From Campylobacter aviculae (GTDB taxonomy: Bacteria; Campylobacterota; Campylobacteria; Campylobacterales; Campylobacteraceae), in the NCBI RefSeq assembly GCF_005406215.1, contig NZ_NXMA01000011.1, forward strand, positions 1 to 62,073: 62,073 nt of DNA, given 5' to 3'. A model generated the notes under the pieces. That model did no database searches, was not told the DNA's origin, and saw only the letters and a list, made by a program, of their open reading frames with translations. The position numbers and the translations under genes are program-made. Positions within the stretch are counted from its first letter, which is position 1. Each line of letters starts with the position of its first letter. Below, one piece after another: positions 1-8,224 of this stretch.

Positions 1-27
1 GCCAAAGCCTGTATTAAAATTTAACAT
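1..27 (-). CDS. 5' end of a gene running off the window (9 codons)
   Basis: An ATG on the minus strand at 27 opens a frame reading MLNFNTGFG before the window ends. It is preceded by a good ribosome binding site (AAGGA, 8 bases before the ATG). It lies downstream of the leader-GG gene at 102-683 on the same strand. Too little is visible to name a family. The start is supported only by the Shine-Dalgarno sequence and the open frame. Confidence 0.4.
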
Positions 28-45
28 TGTTTTAATCCTTATTTA

Positions 46-78
46 TTTTGGAATAAAATAGCAAATTCTATTCCAAAA
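46..78 (-). terminator. Hairpin downstream of the first leader-GG gene
   Basis: Perfect 10-bp arms TTTTGGAATA and TATTCCAAAA with a 13-base loop lie 24 bases past the stop codon of the 102-683 gene. There is no clear U-tract, so this is a weak terminator or an mRNA-stabilising hairpin. Confidence 0.35.
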
Positions 79-101
79 TTTAAAATTGTGAAATTAAATC
101 A

Positions 102-683
102 CTAAAATTGAGTAACAAGAATTTTATTTAAATCCTTACCTACACGATTTAAAACTTCTCGAGCAACACTGCTATTAGCATTTGCACTTCTAATTTTATA
201 AATTGTATCTCCATTTATACCTACAACCATACCACCATTTGAAAATTTAACTTGAGGAATTCCAAAAGGACCTATAATCGTAGTTTTTGTTGCAGTTACA
301 GCTAAATACTCTCCTAATTCTGGATTGGCAATCGACGCAAGATTATTGTAAGCTTGTTTATTGGTGTATAAGTCTGAACAACGACCTCCACCAAAACCAC
401 AAAGAACTCCATTATCTTGTTCATATTCAGTAGGTTTTACAATCACACCAATTTGACTTAACTTTGTCATACCTAAATTAATGTTTTGAAAAATAAAAAC
501 ACTATCTCTAAAAAGCTTATACCCACCCTTAACTTGTTTCATCTCATCTAAATTAAGAGCTTTAACACCTGCACTATTATCACTGAGTGCACCATTGCTG
601 ACTTTAGCTAGAAAATCATCTGCAAAAGCAGAACTTGCTAATAAAGCACCTAAAGTTGCAATGCTAAGTAACTTTTTGATCAT
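102..683 (-). CDS. Secreted protein with Sec signal plus double-glycine leader, copy 1
   Basis: A 193-residue protein of unknown function. Residues 1-21 are a clear Sec signal peptide (KK, hydrophobic core, AFA before DD). Residues 22-54 continue into LNLDEMKQVKGG. This has the spacing of bacteriocin-type double-glycine leaders: hydrophobic V, M, L and V at -4, -7, -12 and -15, Glu at -8, Gly-Gly at -2/-1. The 139-residue remainder is unrelated to the two paralogues and has a CGFGGGRC cysteine pair. I chose the MIKKLL start because AGAAGGAG precedes it; an upstream in-frame ATG at 713 has no ribosome site. The gene shares promoter and leader with 2327-2863 and 61097-61537. The secreted, processed nature is inferred; the passenger has no recognised domain. 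Confidence 0.8.
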   Translation of the reverse strand: MIKKLLSIATLGALLASSAFADDFLAKVSNGALSDNSAGVKALNLDEMKQVKGGYKLFRDSVFIFQNINLGMTKLSQIGVIVKPTEYEQDNGVLCGFGGGRCSDLYTNKQAYNNLASIANPELGEYLAVTATKTTIIGPFGIPQVKFSNGGMVVGINGDTIYKIRSANANSSVAREVLNRVGKDLNKILVTQF

Positions 684-863
684 ATTTGCTCCTTCTATGT
701 AAAAATATAACATAAATTATTTTATCATAAATGATAATTTTAAATCAAATTTTTAAAAGTCTTAATTTTTAAGGGTTTAAATAATGTTTATAATGAATTT
801 ATAACACTTTAAAAGTTTTTTATTTTTTTAATATAATTTAATAATAATGTGTAAATTGGTAAT
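521..863 (-). repeat. Promoter-plus-leader repeat unit, copy A (direct repeat of 2701-3044)
   Basis: About 343 bp covering the upstream region and the first 54 codons of the 102-683 gene are nearly identical to 2701-3044. Similarity stops at the Gly-Gly codons (522-527) on one side and around GTAAATTGGTAAT on the other. The pair flanks the 894-2252 gene as direct repeats, so recombination between them would delete that gene. Confidence 0.9.
722..737. promoter_or_regulatory. Palindromic operator candidate TTATCAT-AA-ATGATAA, copy 1
   Basis: A 7-bp perfect inverted repeat with a 2-base centre lies about 40 bases upstream of the leader-GG start. On the minus strand it overlaps a likely sigma70 -10 element (TATGATAAAAT). 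The same palindrome stands at 2904-2919, and with one outer mismatch at 61042-61057. Its half-sites run opposite to a canonical Fur box, so the regulator is unknown. Confidence 0.5.
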
Positions 864-893
864 ATTATTTAGTAATTAATTTTAATAAATTTT

Positions 894-2252
894 CTAAACC
901 TTAATATTCACACTTCTATGTTTAGTTTTAGTTCTAGAACTTAATTTACTAAGATGATTGGTATTGGAATTGTTATTTGTATTGTCATTCGTATTAGAAC
1001 TATTATTATCTATTTTTACATCAAAAAGAATTTCTAATTCTTTTACTAAATCAAATTTATTTTCAAGAAGTTTTTTTATGAGTTCATTTCTTATATTATC
1101 ATCTTTATAAGTTTCTTTGTTTTTACTTTCTGCTTGGATGGGTTTAAAGGGTTTGTCTTTTGTTTGATTAGTTTCGTTGGTTTGTTGTGTTAAGTTAGAA
1201 TTATTTTGTTGTGCTATTTGTGCCTTATATTTTTCTCCCATAGCGTCACTCTTAGCTTTCATTTCTAGCCATTGTTTTTTGAATTCTTCTACACTACTTA
1301 TATTTTCAGTTAAAGAAAGCATCTTCATCATACTTGAACCTATATTATCATCTAGGGCATAAGTAATATTATTATCTTTCATAAATTGATATAACTCTTG
1401 TATTTTATCTGCTCCAAAATTGTCATCAAGACCTGCTAACTTGCCTGCAATTGTTGTTTCACCGCGTAAAAATTGAGAACTATCATTTGAAGCAAAAAAT
1501 GCCATTAAAACTCCGCCTTTAGATATTGAACCATCTATGTTTGTATAAATATTTTTTCCTATATCCACACCTGTGCTTAATTTAAAAATATCTGATTTTT
1601 TATTGATGTAACCATCACCAAAACTATCCCAATCAGGAAAGCTTATAGTATTTTTTAAAGAATTTTCATATAAGTTTTTATCTGTCATATCTACAAAACC
1701 TGTAGGATTTGAGCTAGCAGCTTTATAATATTCATCTTTAGTATAGATTTTTGTTACTTGCAAGGTTTTACTATCCCATTGAAACCATTGTGGAATTTTA
1801 TTTATATCTTCAGTTGTAAAATTTCCTTTTGGCTCATCAATAAGTTGTGAAAAAACTTTATAAGCTCTCCCTATACTTTTAGCTATATCTAAACTTGTAA
1901 AAGCTTTCACCGTATCTATTTGATCTTTTACAAAATTCTCCATACCCTTAGCATAAATCTTATAATCTTTAGGTATTCCTGCAGCTTCATTGAAATCACT
2001 GGTAAAAAAACCATCTTCATCTACACCATAACCTAGTATTTTATTAACGGCCTTAGATTTATCACTTACTAAATTTGAATTTGTTTGTTTTAATGAGGTA
2101 TTGTTTGAAATATTGTTATTATTATTTAAATTTGTATTGTTGTTTATTTCTTTATTATTATCTACCAAATCATTTGTTTTAGAATTCTTTTTAGAATTTA
2201 AAGTATTTGTATAGTAATTATAATTTGAGTAAGAATTTATATTATTTATCAT
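894..2252 (-). CDS. Asn-rich protein of unknown function, sigma28-linked, paralogue of 61645-62073
   Basis: A 452-residue protein without a Sec signal. The N-terminal 70 residues and C-terminal 40 are low-complexity Asn/Ser/Thr/Lys. The middle (about 75-330) looks folded. Residues about 74-100 contain YGVDEDGFFTSDFNEAAG, closely matching the partial protein at the right end of the window. The start has AAAGGCAG upstream. A sigma28-type promoter (2303-2329) places it in the flagellar regulon, as for Campylobacter proteins exported through, or co-expressed with, the flagellum. I do not recognise a named family; an effector or flagellar-cargo role is inference from promoter, lack of signal peptide and composition. 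Confidence 0.75.
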   Translation of the reverse strand: MINNINSYSNYNYYTNTLNSKKNSKTNDLVDNNKEINNNTNLNNNNNISNNTSLKQTNSNLVSDKSKAVNKILGYGVDEDGFFTSDFNEAAGIPKDYKIYAKGMENFVKDQIDTVKAFTSLDIAKSIGRAYKVFSQLIDEPKGNFTTEDINKIPQWFQWDSKTLQVTKIYTKDEYYKAASSNPTGFVDMTDKNLYENSLKNTISFPDWDSFGDGYINKKSDIFKLSTGVDIGKNIYTNIDGSISKGGVLMAFFASNDSSQFLRGETTIAGKLAGLDDNFGADKIQELYQFMKDNNITYALDDNIGSSMMKMLSLTENISSVEEFKKQWLEMKAKSDAMGEKYKAQIAQQNNSNLTQQTNETNQTKDKPFKPIQAESKNKETYKDDNIRNELIKKLLENKFDLVKELEILFDVKIDNNSSNTNDNTNNNSNTNHLSKLSSRTKTKHRSVNIKV

Positions 2253-2302
2253 TTTACTGCCTTTTGGTTATAGTGGTAGATAATTTACCATTTCTACCTT
2301 AT

Positions 2303-2329
2303 ATATCGGTAGAAATGTAGAAAAGTTTA
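2303..2329 (-). promoter_or_regulatory. sigma28 (FliA) promoter for the 894-2252 gene
   Basis: On the minus strand it reads TAAA, 15 bases, ACCGATAT, against the consensus TAAA-N15-GCCGATAA. It lies about 50 bases before the ATG. The -35 TAAA overlaps the stop codon of the upstream 2327-2863 gene. Confidence 0.75.
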
Positions 2330-2863
2330 GTGAGAAATGCGACCAATCTGTAAGCCACCAAAATAGCTATCAAACTTATCTTTATACCCAATACTTAATT
2401 GCCTAACTATTAGATTATTATTAAGAACTTGACTAGATAACTGATAAATTTGTCCATTAGGAGCCAACATAATAGCTGCATAAGTAAAATAGTTATAAGG
2501 AGTTCCTAAACTTGAAACAGTCCAATTGTTTTGAGCTAAAAAACCTAAGTAATACTTAGAATTTTTTGGATCTTTTTCTAAAGTTGCAGTTTTCCAAGCA
2601 GTTTCTTCTGCTGGTGTAAGAGTTCCAGCTAATGCAGCAGCTCTATGATTGGCAATAGCAAGACATACATTACCTGAACACTGGGTAGAAACAGGATACC
2701 ACCCACCCTTAACTTGTTTCATCTCATCAAGGTTAAGAACTTTAACACCTGCACTATTATCACTGAGTGCACCATTGCTGACTTTAGCTAGAAAATCATC
2801 CCCAAAAGCAGAACTTGCTAATAAAGCACCTAAAGTTGCAATGCTAAGTAATTTTTTAATCAT
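2327..2863 (-). CDS. Secreted protein with Sec signal plus double-glycine leader, copy 2
   Basis: A 178-residue paralogue of the 102-683 product. Residues 1-54 differ from it by only a few residues and end in LDEMKQVKGG. The 124-residue passenger is different: it begins WYPVSTQCSGNVC and has one close cysteine pair but no domain I recognise. The start is preceded by AGAAGAGATAAATT. The predicted path is Sec export, signal peptidase cleavage after residue 21, then possibly a second cleavage after Gly54 by an unseen protease. No C39-type peptidase or ABC exporter lies within the window. Confidence 0.8.
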   Translation of the reverse strand: MIKKLLSIATLGALLASSAFGDDFLAKVSNGALSDNSAGVKVLNLDEMKQVKGGWYPVSTQCSGNVCLAIANHRAAALAGTLTPAEETAWKTATLEKDPKNSKYYLGFLAQNNWTVSSLGTPYNYFTYAAIMLAPNGQIYQLSSQVLNNNLIVRQLSIGYKDKFDSYFGGLQIGRISH

Positions 2864-3044
2864 AATTTATCTCTTCTATGATAAAAATATAACATAAACT
2901 ATTTTATCATAAATGATAATTTTAAATCAAATTTTTAAAAGTCTTAATTTTTAAGGGTTTAAATAATGTTTATAATGAATTTATAACACTTTAAAAGTTT
3001 TTTATTTTTTAATATAATTTAATGATAATGTGTAAATTGGTAAT
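2701..3044 (-). repeat. Promoter-plus-leader repeat unit, copy B
   Basis: Direct repeat of 521-863. It covers the leader codons and about 180 bases upstream of the 2327-2863 gene. Differences are single bases and short indels, which points to recent duplication or gene conversion. Confidence 0.9.
2904..2919. promoter_or_regulatory. Palindromic operator candidate TTATCAT-AA-ATGATAA, copy 2
   Basis: Identical to the palindrome at 722-737 and at the same distance from the leader-GG start codon, again overlapping the likely -10 element. Confidence 0.5.
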
Positions 3045-3063
3045 AAATTAGAATTTATAAAAA

Positions 3064-4269
3064 TCATTCATTCCTTAAAGTATCTAAAACATTGATTTGA
3101 GTTGCTTTTTTAGCCGGATAAAAAGAGGATAAAGCGATAATAATCAAAGCTCCAATGATCGTCAAAGTAAAATCCATAATCGACAAATCAAGCGGTAATT
3201 TACTCGTCCCATAAACATCGGCTGGTAAGGTAACGATATCGAAATTTCCTAGAAGCCACAAAGCGATAAAAGCAAGTAAAATACCCACTATCATACCACC
3301 ACCACCTATAAGCATCCCTAAAGCAAAAAAACTTTTTTTAACCTCTGCTTTGCTCGCACCCAAAGCAAATAAAAGAGCGATTTCGCTACGACGATTCATA
3401 ACGATCATTAAAAGAGAACTGACTATATTTAAACTGGCAACCAAGATAATCAGCATCAAAACTATAAAAAGCGCTCTTTTTTCAAGCTTTAAAGCTGAAA
3501 AGAAATTTTTATTTTGTTCCCACCATCCTATAACGATATAATCATCTTTTAAATAATTTTTTATTTTTTCCACATCTTTAAAAGCATCATCGCTATAAAC
3601 ATGGATTCCATCATAACCTTGATTTTCATTCATTCCAAGAACTTTTCTTAAAGCCTTAACATCAGTATACATATAAGCTTTATCATAAAATGCTAGTCCA
3701 GAAGTAAAACGAGCCTTTACTTTAAAACGTTTAGTTTGTGGGATCAAAGAAAATCCACTAGGATTAAAATTTGAAAAAATAAGTGAAATCATATCGTTTT
3801 TACGTAAGCCATACTCATCCACCAAAGCCGATCCTAAAAGTATATCAAAACCACTTAAATTTTGATCTTTAATAGCCTTAGCAACGATTTCATTGATCTG
3901 AATTTCATCTTTAAAATTGACACCAAAAAGCACTCCGCCTTCAAAGCGATTATCTCCTTTTACAACAACTTGAGTGCTGACATAAGGACTAAAAAGTAAT
4001 TTAGGAAATCTTTCTTTAAGTTCATTAACTAATTCGTCGTTAGCAGGAGCGTAGAATTTTGGCATTATTGTAATAGGATAATTCATTACAAAAAAACGTT
4101 TTTCAAACTCCTTATCAAAACCATTCATGATAGCCATTGCTACAAGTAAAACGCAAAGTCCTACACATACGCCCAAAAAAGCTAAAAGCATAGATAAATT
4201 GATAAAGGGTTGCTCTTTATCAAATCTTAAATATTTAAAAAGTAAATATTTTAAAACGCTTTTATTCAA
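3064..4269 (-). CDS. LolC/LolE-family ABC transporter permease
   Basis: Inner-membrane permease of the lipoprotein-releasing (MacB/FtsX) class, equivalent to Cj0941c. It has one N-terminal membrane segment ([20 protein letters not shown]), a large periplasmic domain and three C-terminal segments, with [16 protein letters not shown] in the typical FtsX position. With LolA encoded nearby it probably extracts lipoproteins for outer-membrane delivery; the ATPase is not here. I prefer a TTG start at 4269: it has AAGGG nine bases upstream and overlaps the secA stop as TTGA. An ATG at 4308 also opens the frame but lacks a ribosome site and would overlap secA by 43 bases. Confidence 0.85.
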   Translation of the reverse strand: MNKSVLKYLLFKYLRFDKEQPFINLSMLLAFLGVCVGLCVLLVAMAIMNGFDKEFEKRFFVMNYPITIMPKFYAPANDELVNELKERFPKLLFSPYVSTQVVVKGDNRFEGGVLFGVNFKDEIQINEIVAKAIKDQNLSGFDILLGSALVDEYGLRKNDMISLIFSNFNPSGFSLIPQTKRFKVKARFTSGLAFYDKAYMYTDVKALRKVLGMNENQGYDGIHVYSDDAFKDVEKIKNYLKDDYIVIGWWEQNKNFFSALKLEKRALFIVLMLIILVASLNIVSSLLMIVMNRRSEIALLFALGASKAEVKKSFFALGMLIGGGGMIVGILLAFIALWLLGNFDIVTLPADVYGTSKLPLDLSIMDFTLTIIGALIIIALSSFYPAKKATQINVLDTLRNE

Positions 4270-6854
4270 GCTAAAATCCCTTGTTTTGGACCGCTTTTTC
4301 CATGGCATTCTTTAAATTTTTTACCACTCCCGCAAGGACAAGGTGCATTTCTAGGAACTTTTTTAAATTCGGGCTCATCAAACCCATCTTCACTCACACC
4401 AATTTCTACTGAATTTTCAAGGATTTTTTCATTCTCTTTACTTGCTTTGTTTTCTAAATCTTTTACTTCTTCTTGATTAAATCTCACACTAAAAAGTAAT
4501 TTAATGCTATCAAATTTGATACGATTGACAAGCTCTAAAAAGAGATTATAGCTCTCTTTTTTATATTCTACCAAAGGATCTTTTTGATTGTATCCGCGAA
4601 GACCTATACCTGTTTTTAAAATATCCATTTGATATAAGTGTTCCCTCCAAGCATTATCTAAAACTTGCAAATACAAAATACGCTCGATATTGTGCAATTC
4701 TTTTTCATCTAATTTTTCCATTTTCTGATGATAAGAATTTTCTAAAATTTCACTTAATTTATCTTGCATTTCAATCAAGCTAAGATTTTCAAAATCACTT
4801 TCTTTGATTTCAGTAGAACATTCATCAAAAATTTTATTTTTTAAAATTTCAAAATTAAAATCCGCATTACTCTCTTCAAGCATAAATTCGCTCATCACAT
4901 TCGCACTATATTCTGCAATATTTTGCGATATTTTAGCTTTTATATCATATTCTTCATCTAATAATTCATTGCGATAACGATAAATAGTCTTTCTCTGCTC
5001 ATTGGCTACATCATCGTATTCAAGCAAATGTTTCCTACTTTCAAAATGCAAACTTTCAACTTTTTTTTGGGCATTTTCAACCGCCCTTGTAACTATGCTT
5101 GATTCTATATGCTCACCTTCTTTTATACCCAAACGTTCCATGATTCCTTTGATACGATCTCCGCCAAAAATTCTCAATAAATTATCTTCTAAACTAAGAT
5201 AAAAACGGCTTGTTCCAGGATCGCCTTGACGTCCTGCACGACCACGAAGTTGATTATCTATACGGCGACTTTCATGTCTTTCAGTTCCTATGATATAAAG
5301 GCCGCCTAAAGCTCTTACTTCATCGTCAATTTTGATATCAACCCCACGTCCTGCCATGTTGGTAGCTATGGTTACAGCTCCTTTTTTTCCAGCATCTTGT
5401 ATGATTAACGCCTCTTGCTCATGATTTTTAGCATTTAAAACATGATGAGGAATTTTTTCTTTTGCCAACATATTGTGAAAAACTTCACTTCTTTCTATGC
5501 TTGCTGTTCCTACAAGAACAGGTTGTCCTTTTTTATTTGCTTGTTTAATCTCTTCAATTACAGCTTTAAATTTTTCATTTTGCGTTTTATAGATCAAATC
5601 ATCTTTATCTTGTCTTTTGATAGGAATATTAGTTGGAATTGAAATCACATCCAAGTTATAAATTTGTGAAAATTCTGTCGCTTCTGTTTGTGCTGTTCCA
5701 GTCATACCGGCGAGTTTTTTATACATTCTAAAATAATTTTGAAAAGTGATATCGGCTAAAGTTTGGCTTTCTTCTTGAATTTTTACATTTTCTTTAGCCT
5801 CTAAAGCTTGGTGAAGTCCTTCACTAAAACGGCGTCCTTCGCTTAAACGCCCAGTAAATTCATCCACTATAATCACTTCTTTGTTTCTTATAACATAATG
5901 CACATCCTTCTCAAAAAGATTGTGAGCTTTTAATGCTTGATCAAGCTGATGAGCCAAAATAGCATTATCGAGACTATATAAATTTTCCACCCCAAAGAGT
6001 TTTTCCGCTTTTGCAATCCCTGCTTCAGTGATTAAGATATTTCTATTCTTTTCATCAACTACGAAATCTCCTTCAGGTTTAGCAGGAGGCAATACCGCCT
6101 CACCTCTTTTCATCTGTTTTGCTACTTCATTAGCCTTGATATAACCATCTAAGGTTCGATTGGTAGGACCGCTGATAATCAAAGGAGTTCTTGCCTCATC
6201 AATCAAAATGCTATCTACTTCATCCACAATAACAAAATTATGCTCTCTTTGAACTTTTTCAGCCTTTGAAAATTTCATATTATCTCTTAAATAATCAAAA
6301 CCAAATTCATTATTTGTTCCATAAGTAATATCGCAATCATAGGCTTTTTTATGCTCCAAATCGCTATTTTGCGATGAAAGAACAACGCCGACACTAAATC
6401 CTAAAAAATTATAAATTGCACTCATTTGCTCGGCATCTCTTTTTGCCAAATAATCATTAACGGTTACAACATGAACACCTTTTCCACTCATAGCATTTAA
6501 AACGACAGGTAAAGTTGCCACAAGGGTTTTTCCCTCTCCTGTTTTCATTTCGGCAATCTTACCTTCGTGCAAAACCATTCCACCGATTAATTGCACATCA
6601 AAATGACGCATATTTAAGGTTCTTTTTCCTGTTTCCCTTACTATTGCAAAAACATCATTTAAAATATCATCTTCTTTTTTTTCTCCGCCTAAAATTTGGT
6701 TTTTAAGTTGTAAAAATTCAGCTTTAAGCTCATCATCGCTTAAATTTTGATATTTAGATTCAAGCATATTAATCTGTGCCACTCGTTTAAAATACTTTTT
6801 TATCTCACGATCGTTTTTTGTTCCAAATATGACTCTTAAAGCATTTAAAAACAT
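4266..6854 (-). CDS. secA: Preprotein translocase ATPase SecA
   Basis: The 862-residue motor of Sec export. Walker A is MKTGEGKT at 103-110. The [19 protein letters not shown] segment marks the DEAD-type ATPase plus preprotein cross-linking region, followed by the helical scaffold. The C-terminus is the zinc-binding [14 protein letters not shown] tail that contacts SecB and lipids. Full length for the family. It is co-directional with the LolC/E-type permease that overlaps its end, linking export with lipoprotein sorting. A minus-strand -10 TATAAT sits at 6891-6896. Confidence 0.98.
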   Translation of the reverse strand: MFLNALRVIFGTKNDREIKKYFKRVAQINMLESKYQNLSDDELKAEFLQLKNQILGGEKKEDDILNDVFAIVRETGKRTLNMRHFDVQLIGGMVLHEGKIAEMKTGEGKTLVATLPVVLNAMSGKGVHVVTVNDYLAKRDAEQMSAIYNFLGFSVGVVLSSQNSDLEHKKAYDCDITYGTNNEFGFDYLRDNMKFSKAEKVQREHNFVIVDEVDSILIDEARTPLIISGPTNRTLDGYIKANEVAKQMKRGEAVLPPAKPEGDFVVDEKNRNILITEAGIAKAEKLFGVENLYSLDNAILAHQLDQALKAHNLFEKDVHYVIRNKEVIIVDEFTGRLSEGRRFSEGLHQALEAKENVKIQEESQTLADITFQNYFRMYKKLAGMTGTAQTEATEFSQIYNLDVISIPTNIPIKRQDKDDLIYKTQNEKFKAVIEEIKQANKKGQPVLVGTASIERSEVFHNMLAKEKIPHHVLNAKNHEQEALIIQDAGKKGAVTIATNMAGRGVDIKIDDEVRALGGLYIIGTERHESRRIDNQLRGRAGRQGDPGTSRFYLSLEDNLLRIFGGDRIKGIMERLGIKEGEHIESSIVTRAVENAQKKVESLHFESRKHLLEYDDVANEQRKTIYRYRNELLDEEYDIKAKISQNIAEYSANVMSEFMLEESNADFNFEILKNKIFDECSTEIKESDFENLSLIEMQDKLSEILENSYHQKMEKLDEKELHNIERILYLQVLDNAWREHLYQMDILKTGIGLRGYNQKDPLVEYKKESYNLFLELVNRIKFDSIKLLFSVRFNQEEVKDLENKASKENEKILENSVEIGVSEDGFDEPEFKKVPRNAPCPCGSGKKFKECHGKSGPKQGILA

Positions 6855-6890
6855 TATTTAAACCTTTTACTAAAAAAATTTTAAGCCACT

Positions 6891-6896
6891 ATTATA
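6891..6896 (-). promoter_or_regulatory. sigma70 -10 element for secA
   Basis: ATTATA on the plus strand reads GCTATAAT on the minus strand, a perfect -10 with extended G, 37 bases before the secA ATG. Campylobacter promoters usually lack a clear -35. Confidence 0.6.
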
Positions 6897-6919
6897 GCTA
6901 TTATTTAATTAAAATTAGC

Positions 6920-6925
6920 TAGAAT
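6920..6925 (+). promoter_or_regulatory. sigma70 -10 element for lolA
   Basis: TAGAAT lies 23 bases before the lolA ATG, with the ribosome site AAGGA between. It is back to back with the secA promoter. Confidence 0.45.
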
Positions 6926-6948
6926 TAGTAAAAAATTTAAGGAAAATA

Positions 6949-7458
6949 ATGAAAAAAATTTTTATATTTTTTTTAATCACTATGGTTAAACTTTGGGCTA
7001 TTGATCTTGATTTTAACACCTATTCAAGTAATTTTACCCAATTAATTAAGTCTAAAAATTCAACACTTCTTTATAGCGGGCATTTTATCATAAGCAAAGA
7101 CAAGGCATTTTGGGAATATGATACACCCAATAAAAAAGAAATCTATATCAATAAAAATCAAGTCGTGATTATAGAACACGATTTAGAGCAAGCCATCTTT
7201 TCAAAACTCGATAATATACCCAATCTTAATCAAATTTTTAAAAATGCTAAACTAATATCAAAAGATAAACTTTTAGCAAAGTATAAAAATATTAACTACA
7301 CTATTACTTTAAATCAAGAAAAAATTCAAACTATTGCCTATAAAGACGAATTTGAAAACGACGTAACAATAACCTTAAGCAATGAAATCAAAAATCCTAA
7401 AATTGATTCTAAGGTTTTTGAATTTAAAATTCCAAAAAATTACGACATAGTTCAATAA
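6949..7458 (+). CDS. lolA: Outer-membrane lipoprotein carrier protein LolA
   Basis: A 169-residue periplasmic chaperone that ferries lipoproteins from the LolCDE complex to the outer membrane; equivalent to Cj0943. A signal peptide covers about residues 1-17 (MKKIFIFFLITMVKLWA). The LolA-type beta barrel is suggested by SGHFIISKDKAFWEYDTP, PNKKEIYINKNQVVIIE and the closing VFEFKIPKNYDIVQ. The start follows AAGGAAAATA. Divergent from secA, convergent with the next gene. Confidence 0.88.
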   Translation: MKKIFIFFLITMVKLWAIDLDFNTYSSNFTQLIKSKNSTLLYSGHFIISKDKAFWEYDTPNKKEIYINKNQVVIIEHDLEQAIFSKLDNIPNLNQIFKNAKLISKDKLLAKYKNINYTITLNQEKIQTIAYKDEFENDVTITLSNEIKNPKIDSKVFEFKIPKNYDIVQ

Positions 7459-7471
7459 GAAACTATTGAAC
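7450..7471. terminator. Hairpin shared by two convergent gene ends
   Basis: GTTCAATA and TATTGAAC (8 bp, loop AGAAAC) span the stop codons of lolA and of the 7463-8209 gene, which end four bases apart. It could end transcription from both sides, though no strong U-tract follows. Confidence 0.4.
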
Positions 7472-8209
7472 ATGGCTTGAGTTATTATCCAATTTTAAAT
7501 CAAAACCCGTGCTTGAATTTTCATCAGCAATAGCTTTTGTTGTATTTTTTTCTTGAAATATTTTTGGCGGATTTTTAATTAAATCCTGTTTGATTTTTTC
7601 CTCAAGCTCCAAAGGACTAATTTTTGGAATATTAAGAGAATCTGGGTTGATTTCTCCATTGTCTTGTTTTTCATTATCTTCTTCTGTGTTTTTAAAAAGC
7701 TGCCCTATTTGTTTTGATTCAGGTATATTTGGAATTGAAATATTATTTGAAGTTTTTACTTGCGGAACTTCAGGAACGCTTAAATTTTCTAAAACTTTTT
7801 TAACTTCATTGCTTGTATTATTTTTTTTAGCTTCAGTACTTTCTAAAAATCTTTTAAATTCCTCTAAATCAAATTTTTCAACTCCGCTTAAAGATAAAAT
7901 ATAAATTTCATCAATATTCATTTTATATCTTTTCTCCACAAACTTTTTTAAAACTTTTTTAAAATTATCCTTGCCAATCTCAGTAAACATATCTTCATAA
8001 AAAAATCCAGAAATCACGGTATTGATAGAATCGATTAGCTTAAGTTCATTCTCTTCTAAATTTTTTCCCTCAAAATCTAAAGAAATTTCAATCTTTTTAA
8101 GAGTATTTGATCCACTTTTAGAATATAAATCCGTTCTTAGTTTGGATATCTCAAGACTTTGTGCATGTAAATTTAAAAATAGAAAAATTACAAAAAATAT
8201 TTTTTTCAT
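7463..8209 (-). CDS. Putative periplasmic protein (Cj0944c type)
   Basis: 248 residues with a Sec signal (MKKIFFVIFLFLNLHA). A folded N-terminal half of about 120 residues (KIEISLDFEGKNLEEN and following) is followed by a charged, Pro/Asn-rich C-terminal half likely to be disordered. The N-terminal part resembles FliL-like or stator-associated periplasmic domains only loosely, so I assign no function. The start has AAGGAAATAAAA upstream. It sits 15 bases after the helicase gene and is probably co-transcribed with it. Confidence 0.7.
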   Translation of the reverse strand: MKKIFFVIFLFLNLHAQSLEISKLRTDLYSKSGSNTLKKIEISLDFEGKNLEENELKLIDSINTVISGFFYEDMFTEIGKDNFKKVLKKFVEKRYKMNIDEIYILSLSGVEKFDLEEFKRFLESTEAKKNNTSNEVKKVLENLSVPEVPQVKTSNNISIPNIPESKQIGQLFKNTEEDNEKQDNGEINPDSLNIPKISPLELEEKIKQDLIKNPPKIFQEKNTTKAIADENSSTGFDLKLDNNSSHVQ

Positions 8210-8224
8210 TTTTATTTCCTTATA

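Noticed and set aside
722-737. Fur box in front of the leader-GG genes
   Set aside because: The arms are ATCAT...ATGAT, the reverse order of the Fur consensus (ATGAT-A-ATCAT). The palindrome is kept as a generic operator candidate only.
1177-1362. Open frame antisense to the Asn-rich gene
   Set aside because: No ribosome site, composition is the complement of a real coding frame, no homology pattern. Treated as a shadow, as were similar opposite-strand frames inside secA, rpoD, the MCP and the cytochrome genes.
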